From Terfezia claveryi (taxonomy: Eukaryota > Ascomycota > Pezizomycetes > Pezizales > Pezizaceae): a stretch of DNA of 64,000 nucleotides. The stretch is from assembly GCA_015179025.1 (NCBI GenBank), contig WHUX01000016.1:124001-188000 (forward strand), given 5' to 3'. Position numbers and translations under genes: made by a program. Under the pieces are notes generated by a model, which was given only the letters and a program-made list of their open reading frames with translations, had not been told where the DNA came from and did not search any database. This document shows positions 54,081 to 64,000 of the stretch, piece after piece (positions within the stretch are counted from its first letter, which is position 1; every line of letters begins with the position of its first letter).

Positions 54081-55365
54081 ATGCCGGCCCAAACCCTCTC
54101 TACAATCACTCGAGCTGAGCTCGCATCCCACAATTCAAAGAAATCCTGCTACGTCGCGGTTGGAACTCGGGTTTTCGATGTTACAGAATTTTTAGCTGAT
54201 CATCCGGGGGGAGAAGACCTCGTGATGGAGTATGCTGGGAAGGACATCGCTGAAATTCTAGAAGATGAAATCAGCCACAAGCATTCTGAGGCAGCTTATG
54301 AAATTCTAGGGGGGTATGTCGTTGGGAATCTCAATGAGAGTGAGAACAGCACGAGCAGCAGCAATGGCAACGGCATTGGCAATGATTTTTCGAAAACAGC
54401 CAATGGATCAGTAAAAGTCAGCGGATTGGCGAAAACGGTGTTGGCTTCGGAGGAGGATCTGTCAAAGGAAACAGACCCAACGGAGGACTTTAAGAAACAT
54501 GGATTCATCGACCTGAATAGACCCATGTTCATGCAAGTTCTCAGGAGTAGTTGGACTCGAGACTTTTATCTGGATCAAGTCCACCGGCCAAGATACTACA
54601 AGGGAGGTGATTCTGCGCCTTTTTTTGGAAATTTTCTCGAGCCCCTGAGTAAAGCTCCGTGGTGGATTGTCCCGACTGTGTGGGTGCCGGCGGTGTGCTA
54701 TGGCCTGTGGAGGGCGTATGAAGGGGTGCAGAGTTTGCCGCTGTTGGGGATGAATTTTGTGATTGGGGTGGCGGTCTGGACGCTGGTTGAGTATACGTTG
54801 CATAGGTGTTTGTTTCATTTAGATGAGTATGTTCGACCTGGATTTGAAGTGTGGGTGGAATTGGATGGTTTTGCTAATGCTGGCGAATACAGGCATATGC
54901 CGGACCACCCCATCTTCCTCACTCTACACTTCATGCTGCACGGTGTCCATCACTACCTTCCCAGTAAGCCTTCCGCCTCCCCTCCCCGGCCCCCTCTACA
55001 CCCAACTGACTCTCCCCCCTTTCTTCCCCATAGTGGACAAATACCGCCTCGTCATGCCCCCGGCCCTCTTCCTCGTTCTCGCCTACCCCTTCTGGGTCCT
55101 CGTGCAGTCCCTCCTCGGCGCCGCCTTCAGCTGGTACATTGCAACGAACCTCTACTGTGGTGGGATATTCGGATACATTATCTACGACTGCACGCATTAC
55201 TTCTTGCATCATAAGAATCTACCGGCATACATGAGGGAGCTGAAGAAGTACCATTTGAAACATCACTATATGGATTATCAGCTTGGGTTCGGCGTCACGA
55301 GTAAGTTCTGGGATAAGGTGTTTGGAACGGAGCTGGTTTATTCGGGGTCGCCGAAGAAGGCGTAG
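54081..55365 (+). CDS. Sphingolipid fatty acid 2-hydroxylase, SCS7-like (382 aa)
   Basis: ER membrane di-iron enzyme that hydroxylates the alpha carbon of very-long-chain fatty acids in ceramides. Exons: 54081-54826, 54893-54963 and 55034-55365. ATG 54081 is in good context (GCCATGCC). Residues 1-~95 are a cytochrome b5 domain with the heme motif HPGG and the second ligand in HKHSEAA. A Ser/Asn-rich linker follows, then a membrane domain with two or more helices and clustered histidines: HRCLFH, HFMLHGVHH (across intron 1), CTHYFLHH and HLKHHYMD. The C-terminus lacks a KKXX signal. All parts of yeast Scs7 are present and the length matches (about 380 aa). Confidence 0.93.
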
Positions 55366-56144
55366 GTGTGAGAAATGATTCTACTTGGCGTTAGATATTA
55401 ATGGTGGTGTGGGAGAGGTATACGGAGGATTGAAAGGTGGGGGGAGGGTGTTGATGATTTGATGAAATAATGTTTGTTTTTCGTTGTTTGTTTATTTACT
55501 AGTTTGTTTCCCATTGCGGTTTATGAGTAAACCTTCACACTTCATTCTTCTGCCTCTAACTTTTATCTTTTTCTTGTAATTGTTGGTATTTTTTTTTTCT
55601 TTTTCTTTTTTTCTTTTTTTTTTAGCAAAGTGGGGCCGGGCCGCCCATGTCAAGGTTTACCGGTACTGTCAGTTCCTGAACCCCCGGATGTGGTTCTTCT
55701 TGTCCCTTGTCTTCTTTCATTATTGCCTTTTTTTTTTTTTTTTTTTTTCGTTTCTGTACTGTACAACGTTCGATTAACACGATATACATACCTACCTACC
55801 TACAGTTCTACCTACGGATGCATAATAGCTAATTTTCTTTTTATTTTTTTTTAATTTTTTTAATTTTTTTAATTTTTCGGAAGAGAAAAGGAGGAGGAGG
55901 GGGGGGGGGGGGGGGGGGGCGGGGTTGATAGTCAAGTATATAATGAAATGATAATTGGCAATGTAAAAATTTTCAGCAAAACTACGCTACTACTACTAAC
56001 TAAATTTCTCATATATACCTAGCCTCGTACCCAGGTTAATATTTTTGTAGTTCGTGTCCTCGCAACTCCCCCCATAGGTACAGTATCAACAGACTGGTTT
56101 GTACGAGGCTAATATATACCTACCCTACCACACCTTCCTATTTC
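55366..56144. other. Low-complexity intergenic region
   Basis: T-rich runs (55590-55625, 55728-55748, 55840-55880) and a 21-base G run at 55899-55919 next to AGGAGGAGG. Between the 3' ends of SCS7-like and MoaC. No gene. Confidence 0.65.
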
Positions 56145-56894
56145 TCAAGATAACGATCCCCCCTCCCCCTCCCCCTCCCCCTCACTAACATTAACCAACT
56201 CCCCCCCTCTCCCCAAAACCCACGCCCCACTCCTCCCCCCGCGCTTCTCAACCACCCTCACCCGGTCAATGACCATCCCCCTATCCACCGCCTTGCACAT
56301 ATCATATATATTCAGTCCTGCGACCGTAGCAGCCACGAGCGCTTCCATCTCTACGCCAGTCTTGCCTTGACACTTGACCGTGGCCGAAACCTCCACGCCA
56401 CCATATGCTCCTGCGGGTGATTTACCGATATCGGTAGGAGGGGGAATGAGGGTGAGCTCAACATTGACGCCCTCAAGCAGGATATTATGGCACAGAGGGA
56501 CCAACTGTGGGGTGAGTTTCGCGGCGGAGATGCCCGCGATGCGAGCGACGGTGAGGGCGTCGCCTTTTTTGAGTTGAGAGGTGTGGATGAGGGAGTGGGT
56601 TGTTGGGTTTGAGAACTGGATGGTGCAAGTGGCGGTGGCGAGGCGAGGGGTGGGCGTTTTGAGGGTGATGGGGACCATGTGTGCTTCTCCGGTGGGAGTG
56701 AGGTGGGTTAGGTGCTGTTGCTGTTTTTGCTGTTGGGTGGTCTCGTGGGTTGGGGCGGTGGGGGTAGGATGGGGAGTATGGGTATGGGGATTTAAGGGAG
56801 GGGGGGAAGTGGGGGGGAATTTGAGGTCTGATGGTGTTGCTGAGGGAGAAATACAGGGTGGTGGAGGTGTAGTGTTTGTGGAGTAGAACCTCAC
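56145..56894 (-). CDS. MoaC domain: cyclic pyranopterin monophosphate synthase (molybdenum cofactor)
   Basis: Second half of molybdenum cofactor step 1, converting the MoaA product to cPMP. Conserved motifs are VPLCHNILLEGVNVEL and VEMEALVAATVAGLNIYDMCKAVD, the MoaC active-site segments. The upstream part is Pro/Thr/His-rich low complexity, and the frame stays open to about 57030 with no ATG, so this ORF probably lacks its own start and is joined to the MoaA ORF (57370-58748) by splicing, or is expressed by reinitiation. In Aspergillus nidulans MoaA and MoaC are one protein (cnxABC); in humans MOCS1 makes both from one gene. A splice from GG|GTGAG (57374) to CACGTGAG|G (56889) keeps frame. 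Exact junction unresolved. Confidence 0.85.
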   Translation of the reverse strand: MRFYSTNTTPPPPCISPSATPSDLKFPPTSPPPLNPHTHTPHPTPTAPTHETTQQQKQQQHLTHLTPTGEAHMVPITLKTPTPRLATATCTIQFSNPTTHSLIHTSQLKKGDALTVARIAGISAAKLTPQLVPLCHNILLEGVNVELTLIPPPTDIGKSPAGAYGGVEVSATVKCQGKTGVEMEALVAATVAGLNIYDMCKAVDRGMVIDRVRVVEKRGGRSGAWVLGRGGELVNVSEGEGEGEGGSLS

Positions 56895-57369
56895 GTGGGT
56901 AGGAGAGTAGTGGTGAGGGGAGAGGAGATGGTGGGGGATTTGGGGTGTGCTCCGAAGGGAGGGGGTTGTAGAGGGAAGGGCAGCTGTAGGGGCAGGAGTA
57001 ACTACACACCAGGAGACAAGATTGCATCAGCCTATTTCCTTGATTTCTTTTTAACGAGGAAAGCAGATGTAAGGTATCTATATGTGGTGGGAATGATGGG
57101 AGAAAATAACAAACTTTTATGAATAGCAATAGGAATTATGAAAAAGGAAATGAAAAAACGCCAGCCTTTTCCCCGCCGGTGAATATTGACAGGAACAAAA
57201 CCCAAGTGCCATACAATGGAAAGGATATAATATAATATAACAAAAGCCAATATATGCCAGTCATGCAGAGCAAAAAGCATCTTCAGTGTATGATATCAGG
57301 GTAACCGGGATATAGCCTCAGACAAAATAGAAACCCGCTCACCAACGACAAAAAAATGCTCAAGATCTC

Positions 57370-58748
57370 TCACCCACCAATCAAAATCATCGGCCTATTC
57401 TTCATATGCTCCAGATCCCCCATTCCCGCATGCTTCTCTCTTTTTCCTTTGACCGCTACACCAATCACCTCCAGCATCTGTCTTTCCATCTCCATCCGCT
57501 CCCTCTCACGCACATCCTGCATCAGCCCCGCTCCCCCATCTCTGACTATCTCTTTCCGCGCATCACTCGTCCTCATCATATCCCTCAAGCTAACCTCCTC
57601 ATTCCCAAACAAACAAACCTTCAAATTCCCATCACTCGTCACCCGTAGCCGGTTACATGACCCACAAAAATTATGCGTCATGCTGGTGATGAACCCAATT
57701 TTTCCGGCGAAGCTAGGGATCTGGTAGGTTTTTGATGTTTCATTTTTGTGGTCTGCGACTTTTGCGATGGTGGGGTGGAGGGATTGGATTTGGGAGAGCA
57801 TGGAAGAGAATGAGACCATTTTTTTTTCGTTCCATTTGTTCCCCTGTTTGCTCGCACAAGTTTAGCTAGCCATTGAGGGGAGGGGAAGGGGGGAAATGGC
57901 GCACATCAAACGGCATATACTCGATGAATCTAACCTCCACCGGCTTCTCCCTCGTCATCTCCACAAATTTGGGAATCTCATCGTCATTCATTCCTCTCAT
58001 CACTACACAATTAACCTTCAACGGCTGCACGCCCAGTTCCAGTGCTTTATCAATCGTCTTGAGCACATTCTCCAACCCCTTCCTCCTAGTCATAACTTCA
58101 AACTTCCATGGTTCCAGAGTATCCAGACTAAGATTTACGGCCGTCAATCCACCTTGAACCAACTTGTCCAGTTTCCTAGCTAGAACAATCCCATTGCTCG
58201 TTATAGCGAGTTCTTTGAGTCCTTTGTCTTTTAACTTCCCAAGCTCAGAGACCAGCTCGATGATGTCTTTACGGATTGTGGGCTCTCCGCCTGTAAGCCT
58301 GATTTTAGTGACGCCTTGCGAGACAAAAAGGCTTGCTATGTGGAGGATTTCAGGGGTGCTGAGGAGCTTCGAGTCGGGGGTGAGAGGGACGCCTTCTTCT
58401 GGCATGCAATATAGACCTATACAGTCTCATTGTTAGAAAAACTCGGCGGGGAGATGGGGTGGAGCACGCAGCGAGGCACGTACACCGCAGGTTACATCTC
58501 TCGGTGATGGATATCCTCAGATACGTGTGCTGCCTATTGAAATTATCCGTCAGGAATTCCGAAAACGGCTTTGCATTTCGCAGGGCGTCCCTCCGCGGGG
58601 ACGATTGCTGGAGTGGCTGCAGTGGCGGCGGTTTCGGGAGGGTTTTGTAAGCTGTGGCGATTCCCCGCCGGCTGGCTGCAGCGGATATTATGCATGGAGC
58701 AGACTTAGCCCCCGGCAGTGAAAGCTGCCTTCGGATGAGCGCCGACAT
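57370..58748 (-). CDS. MoaA: radical SAM GTP 3',8-cyclase (molybdenum cofactor), 416 aa
   Basis: Exons: 58748-58484, 58416-57905 and 57843-57370. It starts with a Ser/Arg/Ala-rich presequence fitting mitochondrial import ([13 protein letters not shown]). The radical SAM cluster motif is CNLRCLYC (C-x3-C-x2-C), formed across intron 1. GGEPTIRKD follows as the SAM motif, and the C-terminal second cluster reads FCGSCNRLR. The stop follows a terminal double glycine (LIGG*), which in human MOCS1A and bacterial MoaA is needed for catalysis. A donor GTGAGAG overlaps this stop (57374), so a spliced form could lose the stop and fuse to MoaC, exactly the MOCS1 logic. No defects seen. Confidence 0.92.
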
Positions 58749-59205
58749 GATCTGTCTACTACTGTATAGCTATGTAAGTATGTTATAACTAAATTGCAAT
58801 ATCTCAAATACGTCCAAATACGTCGGAGTTGTGATGCAATTTATCTCTCCTCGCTCGACGTTAGAAAATCTATCACGGGGGGCTTCTCCGCGGCCTTGGC
58901 TGGAGCGAGAGCCGCAGTCCCCGCAAATGTTCGAGTGGAGTACTACTGTACAGTACATCAGTACATAGAGTTATATAGGACACATAGAGTAGCGTCCATT
59001 AATGTGACCGGCGAATATCATGAGAGTTGTTATCTCGCCGTTCGTATGTATGTGTATGTGTTCATGATATTTATATAATGTGCAGTGTATACATCTCTGT
59101 ATCATCATATTCATTTAAGTACTTAGTCTAGTCTCCCGTCGGTGCAGCAATGCCTCAATAAGTCAACCCCCCCCGCTCGCCCTCGACCAGCGCCCTCTGC
59201 CCTCC

Positions 59206-59928
59206 ATGTCTTCCCCCCCGCCCGCACCACCCCTCCCGCCAAAACCCATCTCCGACGGCGACAACTCCCGCACCGGCACCCCCAAACCCCCCACCACCTT
59301 CTCCCCCCCTTCAGAAACCGACCTCTTCACCCCGCCCGTATTAGCAACTAAATCGTCCGTCCCACCCATCCTCACCCCACCCCCACCCCCTTCCCCGCTT
59401 CACATAACTTCCTTACTAACCCCCCCCCCCCCGCCTCCTAGACTCTCCGACCTCCAATACGTCCTTCACTCTCCCACCCTCCTTACCGCCCTCTTTAATT
59501 CCTCGCACCCCACCTCCACCGCCTCCACTACCGCGCTCACCTCCGCCCTCACGTACAACATCCATCTGGCACAACGCCTCCAATCCCTCGAGCATACACT
59601 CAACCACCAGCGCGAAGCCACTGAGCGGCGTCTCCTCGAAGCACGTGCTCTAGAACGAACATGGCGGGAGAAAGAGAAAGAGATGTATCAGGCTCTGCAG
59701 CCATTTAGTCCACCGGCGTTGTATAACCAGTTAGTGAGTGCAGTGGGGGAGGCGGGGAGTGTGAGTGAGGCGCTGGAGGCGAGCTTTCTTGAGGAGAGGG
59801 TAGGTAAGGATGGGGGGAGGGATGTGGGAGAGTTTTTGAAAGAGTATAGGGCTATGAGGAAGTTGTATCATTTGAGGAGGGAGAGGAAGGAGAGGTGGGA
59901 TGATGCGAGGGTGGGGGGGTGGAGGTAG
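59206..59928 (+). CDS. VPS37: VPS37, ESCRT-I subunit (240 aa, Mod(r) domain)
   Basis: Component of ESCRT-I that helps sort ubiquitinated cargo into multivesicular bodies. The N-terminal ~80 residues are Pro/Thr/Ser-rich and disordered. The Mod(r) domain runs about 80-240: a helix with LQSLEHTLNHQREATERRLLEA, then ALERTWREKEKEMYQALQPF, then a C-terminal helix ending YRAMRKLYHLRRERKERWDD and RVGGWR, the conserved fungal VPS37 C-terminus. No intron. Convergent with the adenine phosphoribosyltransferase gene (stops 233 bases apart). Base composition shifts from C-rich in the N-terminal part to G-rich in the C-terminal part. Confidence 0.85.
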   Translation: MSSPPPAPPLPPKPISDGDNSRTGTPKPPTTFSPPSETDLFTPPVLATKSSVPPILTPPPPPSPLHITSLLTPPPPPPRLSDLQYVLHSPTLLTALFNSSHPTSTASTTALTSALTYNIHLAQRLQSLEHTLNHQREATERRLLEARALERTWREKEKEMYQALQPFSPPALYNQLVSAVGEAGSVSEALEASFLEERVGKDGGRDVGEFLKEYRAMRKLYHLRRERKERWDDARVGGWR

Positions 59929-60160
59929 GTAGGTTGCTGCAGCGGGTCATAGTATGATTCTTTTCTTGTTTTTATCATGGCAAGTCTCACGGAGTTTTCT
60001 GTAATGGGAATATCGAGATTAATTGAAATAAATAAATAAATAAAACGTGGCTCAGGTCTAAATTTTTGAGTGTGGACAAGCTCTATCGTTTGGGGTATTG
60101 ACACCTCCACAACCATAGTCATACCCCTCGTACAAAACTTCTAAAAATGCCCAGTTTGGT

Positions 60161-60860
60161 CTACTGCCTCTCACCAATCCCCAACCCTCCCTCCTCCTGT
60201 CCATTCAACAGCGTATAAACCGGTGCACCCAGCTTCTCCCTCCCCTTCAAAAAGTCTAGCTCCAGAATAAAGATATATTCCACCAGTTCCCCACCCAACT
60301 GCTTGACCAACTCCCCCGCCGCAGCTGCTGATCCACCTATCCTCAAAAGTTAGTATTTACTCCTTTTACTTCCTTTCTATCTTCCACCCCATCTGCCAGG
60401 AAACTCTAAACTTACCAGTAGCAATGATATCATCCACCACAACCACCTTCTGCCCCGGCTTAATCGCATCCTTCTGCATCTCAAACCAATCGACCCCATA
60501 CTCCTTCTCATACTTGACTTTAACCGTCTCCCCAGGCAACTTCCCTGCCTTCCTGACGGGCACAAACCCAGCACCAAGTCTCAAGGCGAGACTGGGTCCG
60601 AAGAGGAATCCACGGGCTTCGAGACCGACGACGACATCGACCCCGGAGAAAGGGGGAGATAGTGCGGGTGGATGGGTGGCGAGAACGTGGATCTCGAGGG
60701 CACGGATGAGTGAGGCGTGGGCGGACGGTATGGAGAACAGGGGGAGAATATCTTCGAAGAGGATGCCGGGGGAGGGGAAGTTGGGGTATTGGCGTAGGGA
60801 GGCGCGGAGGGAGGATTTGAGGAGGCTGAGTTCTTCGAGGGAATAGTCGAAGTCGGACAT
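60161..60860 (-). CDS. APT1: Adenine phosphoribosyltransferase (206 aa)
   Basis: Salvages adenine with PRPP to AMP. Exons: 60860-60416 and 60336-60161. I chose ATG 60860 ([11 protein letters not shown]) because it fits the family's N-terminus. Motifs are [41 protein letters not shown] and the PRPP loop [11 protein letters not shown], completed as GS across the intron. The C-terminal exon carries [13 protein letters not shown]. Family length is about 180-210 aa, so it is complete. The intron placed exactly inside the PRPP loop is a point to note. Cytosolic. Confidence 0.93.
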
Positions 60861-61861
60861 TTTGGGCGTGGAGATGGGGTTTTGGGAGGGGTAAGGGTGA
60901 TGGAGGTGTAGGCTGGCTGGCTGGCTGCTGGCTGCAGGAAGGAGGGGGTAGGAGTACATATACCAAGAGGCTTATCTTGTATTGGGGGCCACAAACTGCA
61001 TTGTTTTGTGGGGACGCCGCACCCTGCAGTTTCGCTTGCATACTAGCCCCATCTATAATAGAACCCACTGCCCCGTCCACGACAGCCCTTTTACTAAAGT
61101 GCTGATAGATATATGAACCCAGCATCTAGCAGCGGCCTGGATATCTCTCTGTCGAGCATGCGTCGATATACATCGGTGCCCGGCGTACTCCACCGCAGCG
61201 AACCCCGTTGAGGGGATCCATCCTGAAGAAAAAGGCTCGCAGATCAATCAAAGCAGGGGGCCGAGGGAGTAAACCGGGCAAGGAGTCGAACTTGCGAGTA
61301 TAGAGACACGGGGCAATTAGTCTGGTGGCACCCTTTAAGTACGGGTATCCCTAAGGGAATGTGAGACAAGGCCTACATAGATGGTGACTATCGAAGCTGC
61401 AGCATCATCGCATGTAGAAGCCCTCTCGAGGTAATATATGTAGGTATATAGAGCGTGGGGGAATGCAGCGGCGTAACAGAAATCCGGCACTGTACCCCTG
61501 GAACTTCCCGTACGCAACATTCTGTACGTATTAAGCGTGGCACCGGTATCAAGCACCTAGGTATAATACTCTCTGTACGTACAACCGGTGTAGCCTCGAA
61601 CCCAGGCTCTTGGAAGTGGAGAGGCCGGGTCCTGTGTCTCTTGGTCATGTGATTGGTCATGTGATTACGGTGCTGTTTAGCTTAGTCAGTAGTGATTCAA
61701 ATTTGGCCCTATGCACCGCTTACTCAGCATATCCGTCCAAAACATTTTCTTTCCTCGAGTTCATGCCCAAACCAACCGGCCGGAATCAAACAATCCCCCT
61801 CGACCCCCCCTCCCCCCCCATTATCCCGCAATCGTAGTACCACCTGCCGCCCCCTCCCAAT
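60861..61861. other. Divergent intergenic region with a mini-insertion relative
   Basis: Promoters of the adenine phosphoribosyltransferase and ACL4-like genes. A degenerate mini-insertion (TAGTCTGGTGGCACC, from 61318) ends near 61351. Confidence 0.55.
61318..61351 (+). repeat. Mini-insertion F: degenerate TAGTCTGG-TGGCAC copy
   Basis: Matches the 17-nt core of the other mini-insertions with one base missing, then an inverted repeat CCCTTTA...TAAGGG that runs past its end. Flanking nonamers match at only about 5 of 9 positions. Confidence 0.4.
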
Positions 61862-63363
61862 ATGGCCCGCAACAAGGGCAAGTCCAAAGCCTCCCAACGC
61901 CAGGGCACCTCCCGCTCTAAAACATCCACCAACCCCTTCACCCCCAGCGAGCCCACCGAATCCCTCTCCGACCTCCTCACCACCGCCATCACCCTCATCC
62001 GCACACACTGCACCCCCGCCCCCGCCCTAGCCGTCGTCACCCGCGCCCTCGCCCTCGCCCCCACCTCCCTCCCCGCCCTCGAACTCGCCGGAGAGATTCA
62101 CCTTGAGCTCGGCGATATCCCCACTGCACGGTCTTACTTCCTCCAAGCCGCAACCATAGATCCGGATGGCCTACACGAGGACGATGGAGGGTCAGGGCCG
62201 GAAAAGTTCCTGTGGTTGGCACAACTGAGTGAGGAAGGGGGAAGGGAAGCGGTGGGGTGGTTTGAGCGGGGGGCGAATGTGTTGAGAAAATGGCTTGAGG
62301 GTATTGAAAGTGAAGGTGGGAGTGGGAGTGGGAGTAAAGAGAGGATGGAGATGATGGAGGAGAGGGATTTGAACGGGAAGTTGTGTAGTGCACTTTGTGG
62401 GATGGCGGAGCTTTACATGACGGATTTATGGTAGAAACAGCTCATTGGCGCTGGGATTGAATTTTTTGAGACTGATGTTTGTGTGGGGGTACGATAGCAT
62501 GGAACCAAACGCTGAATCTTCTTGCGAGGCTTTCGTCACCGAAGCCCTCCTCCTCTCCCCCGACAACTCCGAAGCACTACAAACCCTCGCGAGCATACGC
62601 ATCTCGCAACTCCGTATCGAAGACGCAAAGTCCGCTCTTGAACGAAGTGTTCAGTTATGGCTTCATCTAGAACCTGGTATCTCCCCAAAAAAACTGCCAT
62701 CCTACCCCCACTCCCACAAATGAGGTGCTAACTAGGGTCTATGCGTAAAGGCTCACAGACAATTCCCCCCTACGCAACCCGTATTGCCGTGGCCCGTCTC
62801 TTAATGGAAACAGAATTATTCAATCTCGCGCTTGAGGTGCTCGATGGATTACGCGAGGAGGACGATCAAGTTGTTGATATGTGGTATCTTGGTGGGTGGG
62901 GGTTGTATTGTAAGGGGGATAAGGTCCGTGAGGAGGAAGAAAAAACAAAAGGGAAAGGGATCGCACTAAAACCCCAGAGTGAGGATGAAGATGTGGGGGA
63001 GGAGGATGAGAATTGGCAGAGCTTATGGGCGGAGTCGAGACAATGGTTGAATGTTTGCGCAAAGGTAACCAACCCATCCGCCGGCTGGAATGCGTTGAGG
63101 TATGAGAGATAGAAAGATAGATAGATAATAGCGCTGGTACTGACGGATTTGCTGGGGTGTAGCTCTGCCAAGCTCTGGAGTGGGAAGATGAGGGACTGAA
63201 AGAGCATACTGTTGAGCTCTTGGGGAAGATTAATGAAGTTTTGGGGGAGGGGATGGGGGATGATGAGGATGATGACGCTGAGGAAGAAGAAGGTGGTGAA
63301 GGTCAAGGCGGGGAGTGGGAAGACGCAGATAGCGATGGGGATGAGGAAATGATGGATTCGTGA
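61862..63363 (+). CDS. ACL4: ACL4-like TPR chaperone for ribosomal protein uL4 (425 aa)
   Basis: Assembly chaperone of Rpl4 (yeast YDR161W). Exons: 61862-62430, 62498-62676, 62736-63064 and 63163-63363, all GT-AG; total 1278 coding bases. A basic start (MARNKGKSKAS) fits nuclear or ribosome association. TPR-like helices follow: LALAPTSLPALELAGEIHLELGD, FLQAATIDPDG, then across intron 1 MTDLCMEPNAES, then EALLLSPDNSEALQTLASIRIS. The C-terminus is very acidic (DDEDDDAEEEEGG ... SDGDEEMMDS), as in ACL4. Gene order and family assignment rest on motif recognition; no defects. Confidence 0.85.
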
Positions 63364-64000
63364 TTGTGGAGTTTCCATTTTTTATGATGTTTGCGTGAGG
63401 AGGTACTTTGGATGGTGTTTCATCTTGATTGCTAGTCTCTCCTGTGTTTTGCTGCAATTTGTGGTAGATAAAAGCTAAGGGTGTTTGGGTTGCTTGATTT
63501 TATGGGAGAGTTAAGATACCTAGGTATATGTGTATGTTTCTTTCAGAGGAGGGCGAGATGTAGATCATAAGGCGGTCAAGTAGACTTTGGGCATGAGTCT
63601 CGAGAGTCTGGATATAGTGCTCGCTCTCATGTCTACCTACAGAACTGACCAGGTTACCCTCAACCCATCTTCTCCAGCCTTGGCATTCCACATTCCCCAC
63701 ACCGCACCGCACCACACCCACACCACAACACCGCACCGCACCACACGCATGTCCGCCCAATCCCCCCCTACAAGCAACAGCCTCCCCCGCCCCTCCTCCT
63801 CCTCCTCCTCCTCCTCCTCCTCCTCCTCCTCCTTCTCCGCTTGCTCTCCCCCCCTCCAACTCTCTATTCCCCTCCCAAACACGCACCTGCCAATCAACAT
63901 CCACCTCCACCTAACAATAACCCCCACCTCCATCCTCCTCTTCCTCACCACGGCTTCCGGCGGCCCAGCACCCCCTTCTTCTTCTTCTACTTCTTTCTCC
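63364..64000. other. 3' flank of the ACL4-like gene with a CCT microsatellite
   Basis: A (CTC/CCT) trinucleotide run at 63793-63833 in a C-rich stretch (63660-64000) that resembles a CT-rich fungal promoter or 5' leader of a gene to the right. The long minus-strand ORFs here come from the antisense GAG run. Confidence 0.5.

Noticed and set aside
56485..57129. 214-codon minus-strand ORF overlapping MoaC
   Set aside because: Out-of-frame reading of the proline-rich MoaC leader; no motif, whereas the other frame carries all MoaC motifs.
63500..63951. Minus-strand ORFs with a long glutamate or glycine run
   Set aside because: Antisense of a CCT microsatellite in a C-rich promoter-like stretch.

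Overview
The window is nuclear DNA of a filamentous ascomycete (Pezizomycotina). The evidence is short GT-AG introns (about 45-70 nt) with fungal branch points, and fungal-type genes such as SCS7-like fatty acid hydroxylase, DSD1-like D-serine dehydratase, a QDR-type MFS transporter and an HSP30-class Hsp20. Finer placement (perhaps Leotiomycetes) is only a guess. The DNA alternates between gene-dense blocks and AT-rich, repeat-laden stretches with almost no genes.

Region 1 (1-15.2 kb) is a set of nested insertions. A 12-spanner drug:H+ antiporter gene on the minus strand (15152 down to 1476) is cut in two by an 11.5-kb Ty1/copia retrotransposon (1936-13441). The element has two 271-bp LTRs that I read as identical and a perfect 5-bp target duplication. 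Removing the element and one duplication copy restores a continuous 576-codon transporter frame. The RNase H region of the copia element is itself split by a ~6.3-kb giant inverted repeat (about 6285-12618) of foldback type. Its arms hold 88-123-bp tandem repeats and a 36-nt/AT microsatellite array around the dyad centre. The pol frames are badly broken although the LTRs match.

Region 2 (15.2-37.6 kb) has a phospholipase D gene (16595-20557), a ~6-kb gene desert, an antisense remnant resembling a Crinkler header, an intact Crinkler-type gene (27919-30251: ubiquitin-like header, P-loop NTPase, possible nuclease-like C-terminus), another desert, and a replication factor C small subunit (37615-36372).

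Region 3 (39-51 kb) has an unrecognised 1179-aa protein, a pogo-type transposase remnant, a small coiled-coil protein, a D-serine dehydratase-like enzyme and a small secreted protein with ten cysteines.

Region 4 (52.8-63.4 kb) is a compact housekeeping block: Hsp20 with a heat-shock element, sphingolipid fatty acid 2-hydroxylase, molybdenum cofactor MoaA and MoaC domains (cnxABC/MOCS1-like), VPS37 (ESCRT-I), adenine phosphoribosyltransferase and an ACL4-like TPR chaperone for ribosomal protein L4.

The most unusual signal outside any gene is a family of tiny (32-33 nt) insertions that begin TAGTCT. Three have perfect 9-bp direct repeats on both sides; three more sequence relatives have only weak or no flanking duplication. 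The intron-exon models below were checked by hand: for RFC, MoaA, SCS7-like, DSD1-like, APT, ACL4, the 1179-aa gene, the Crinkler-type gene and the restored MFS gene, total exon length is a multiple of three.
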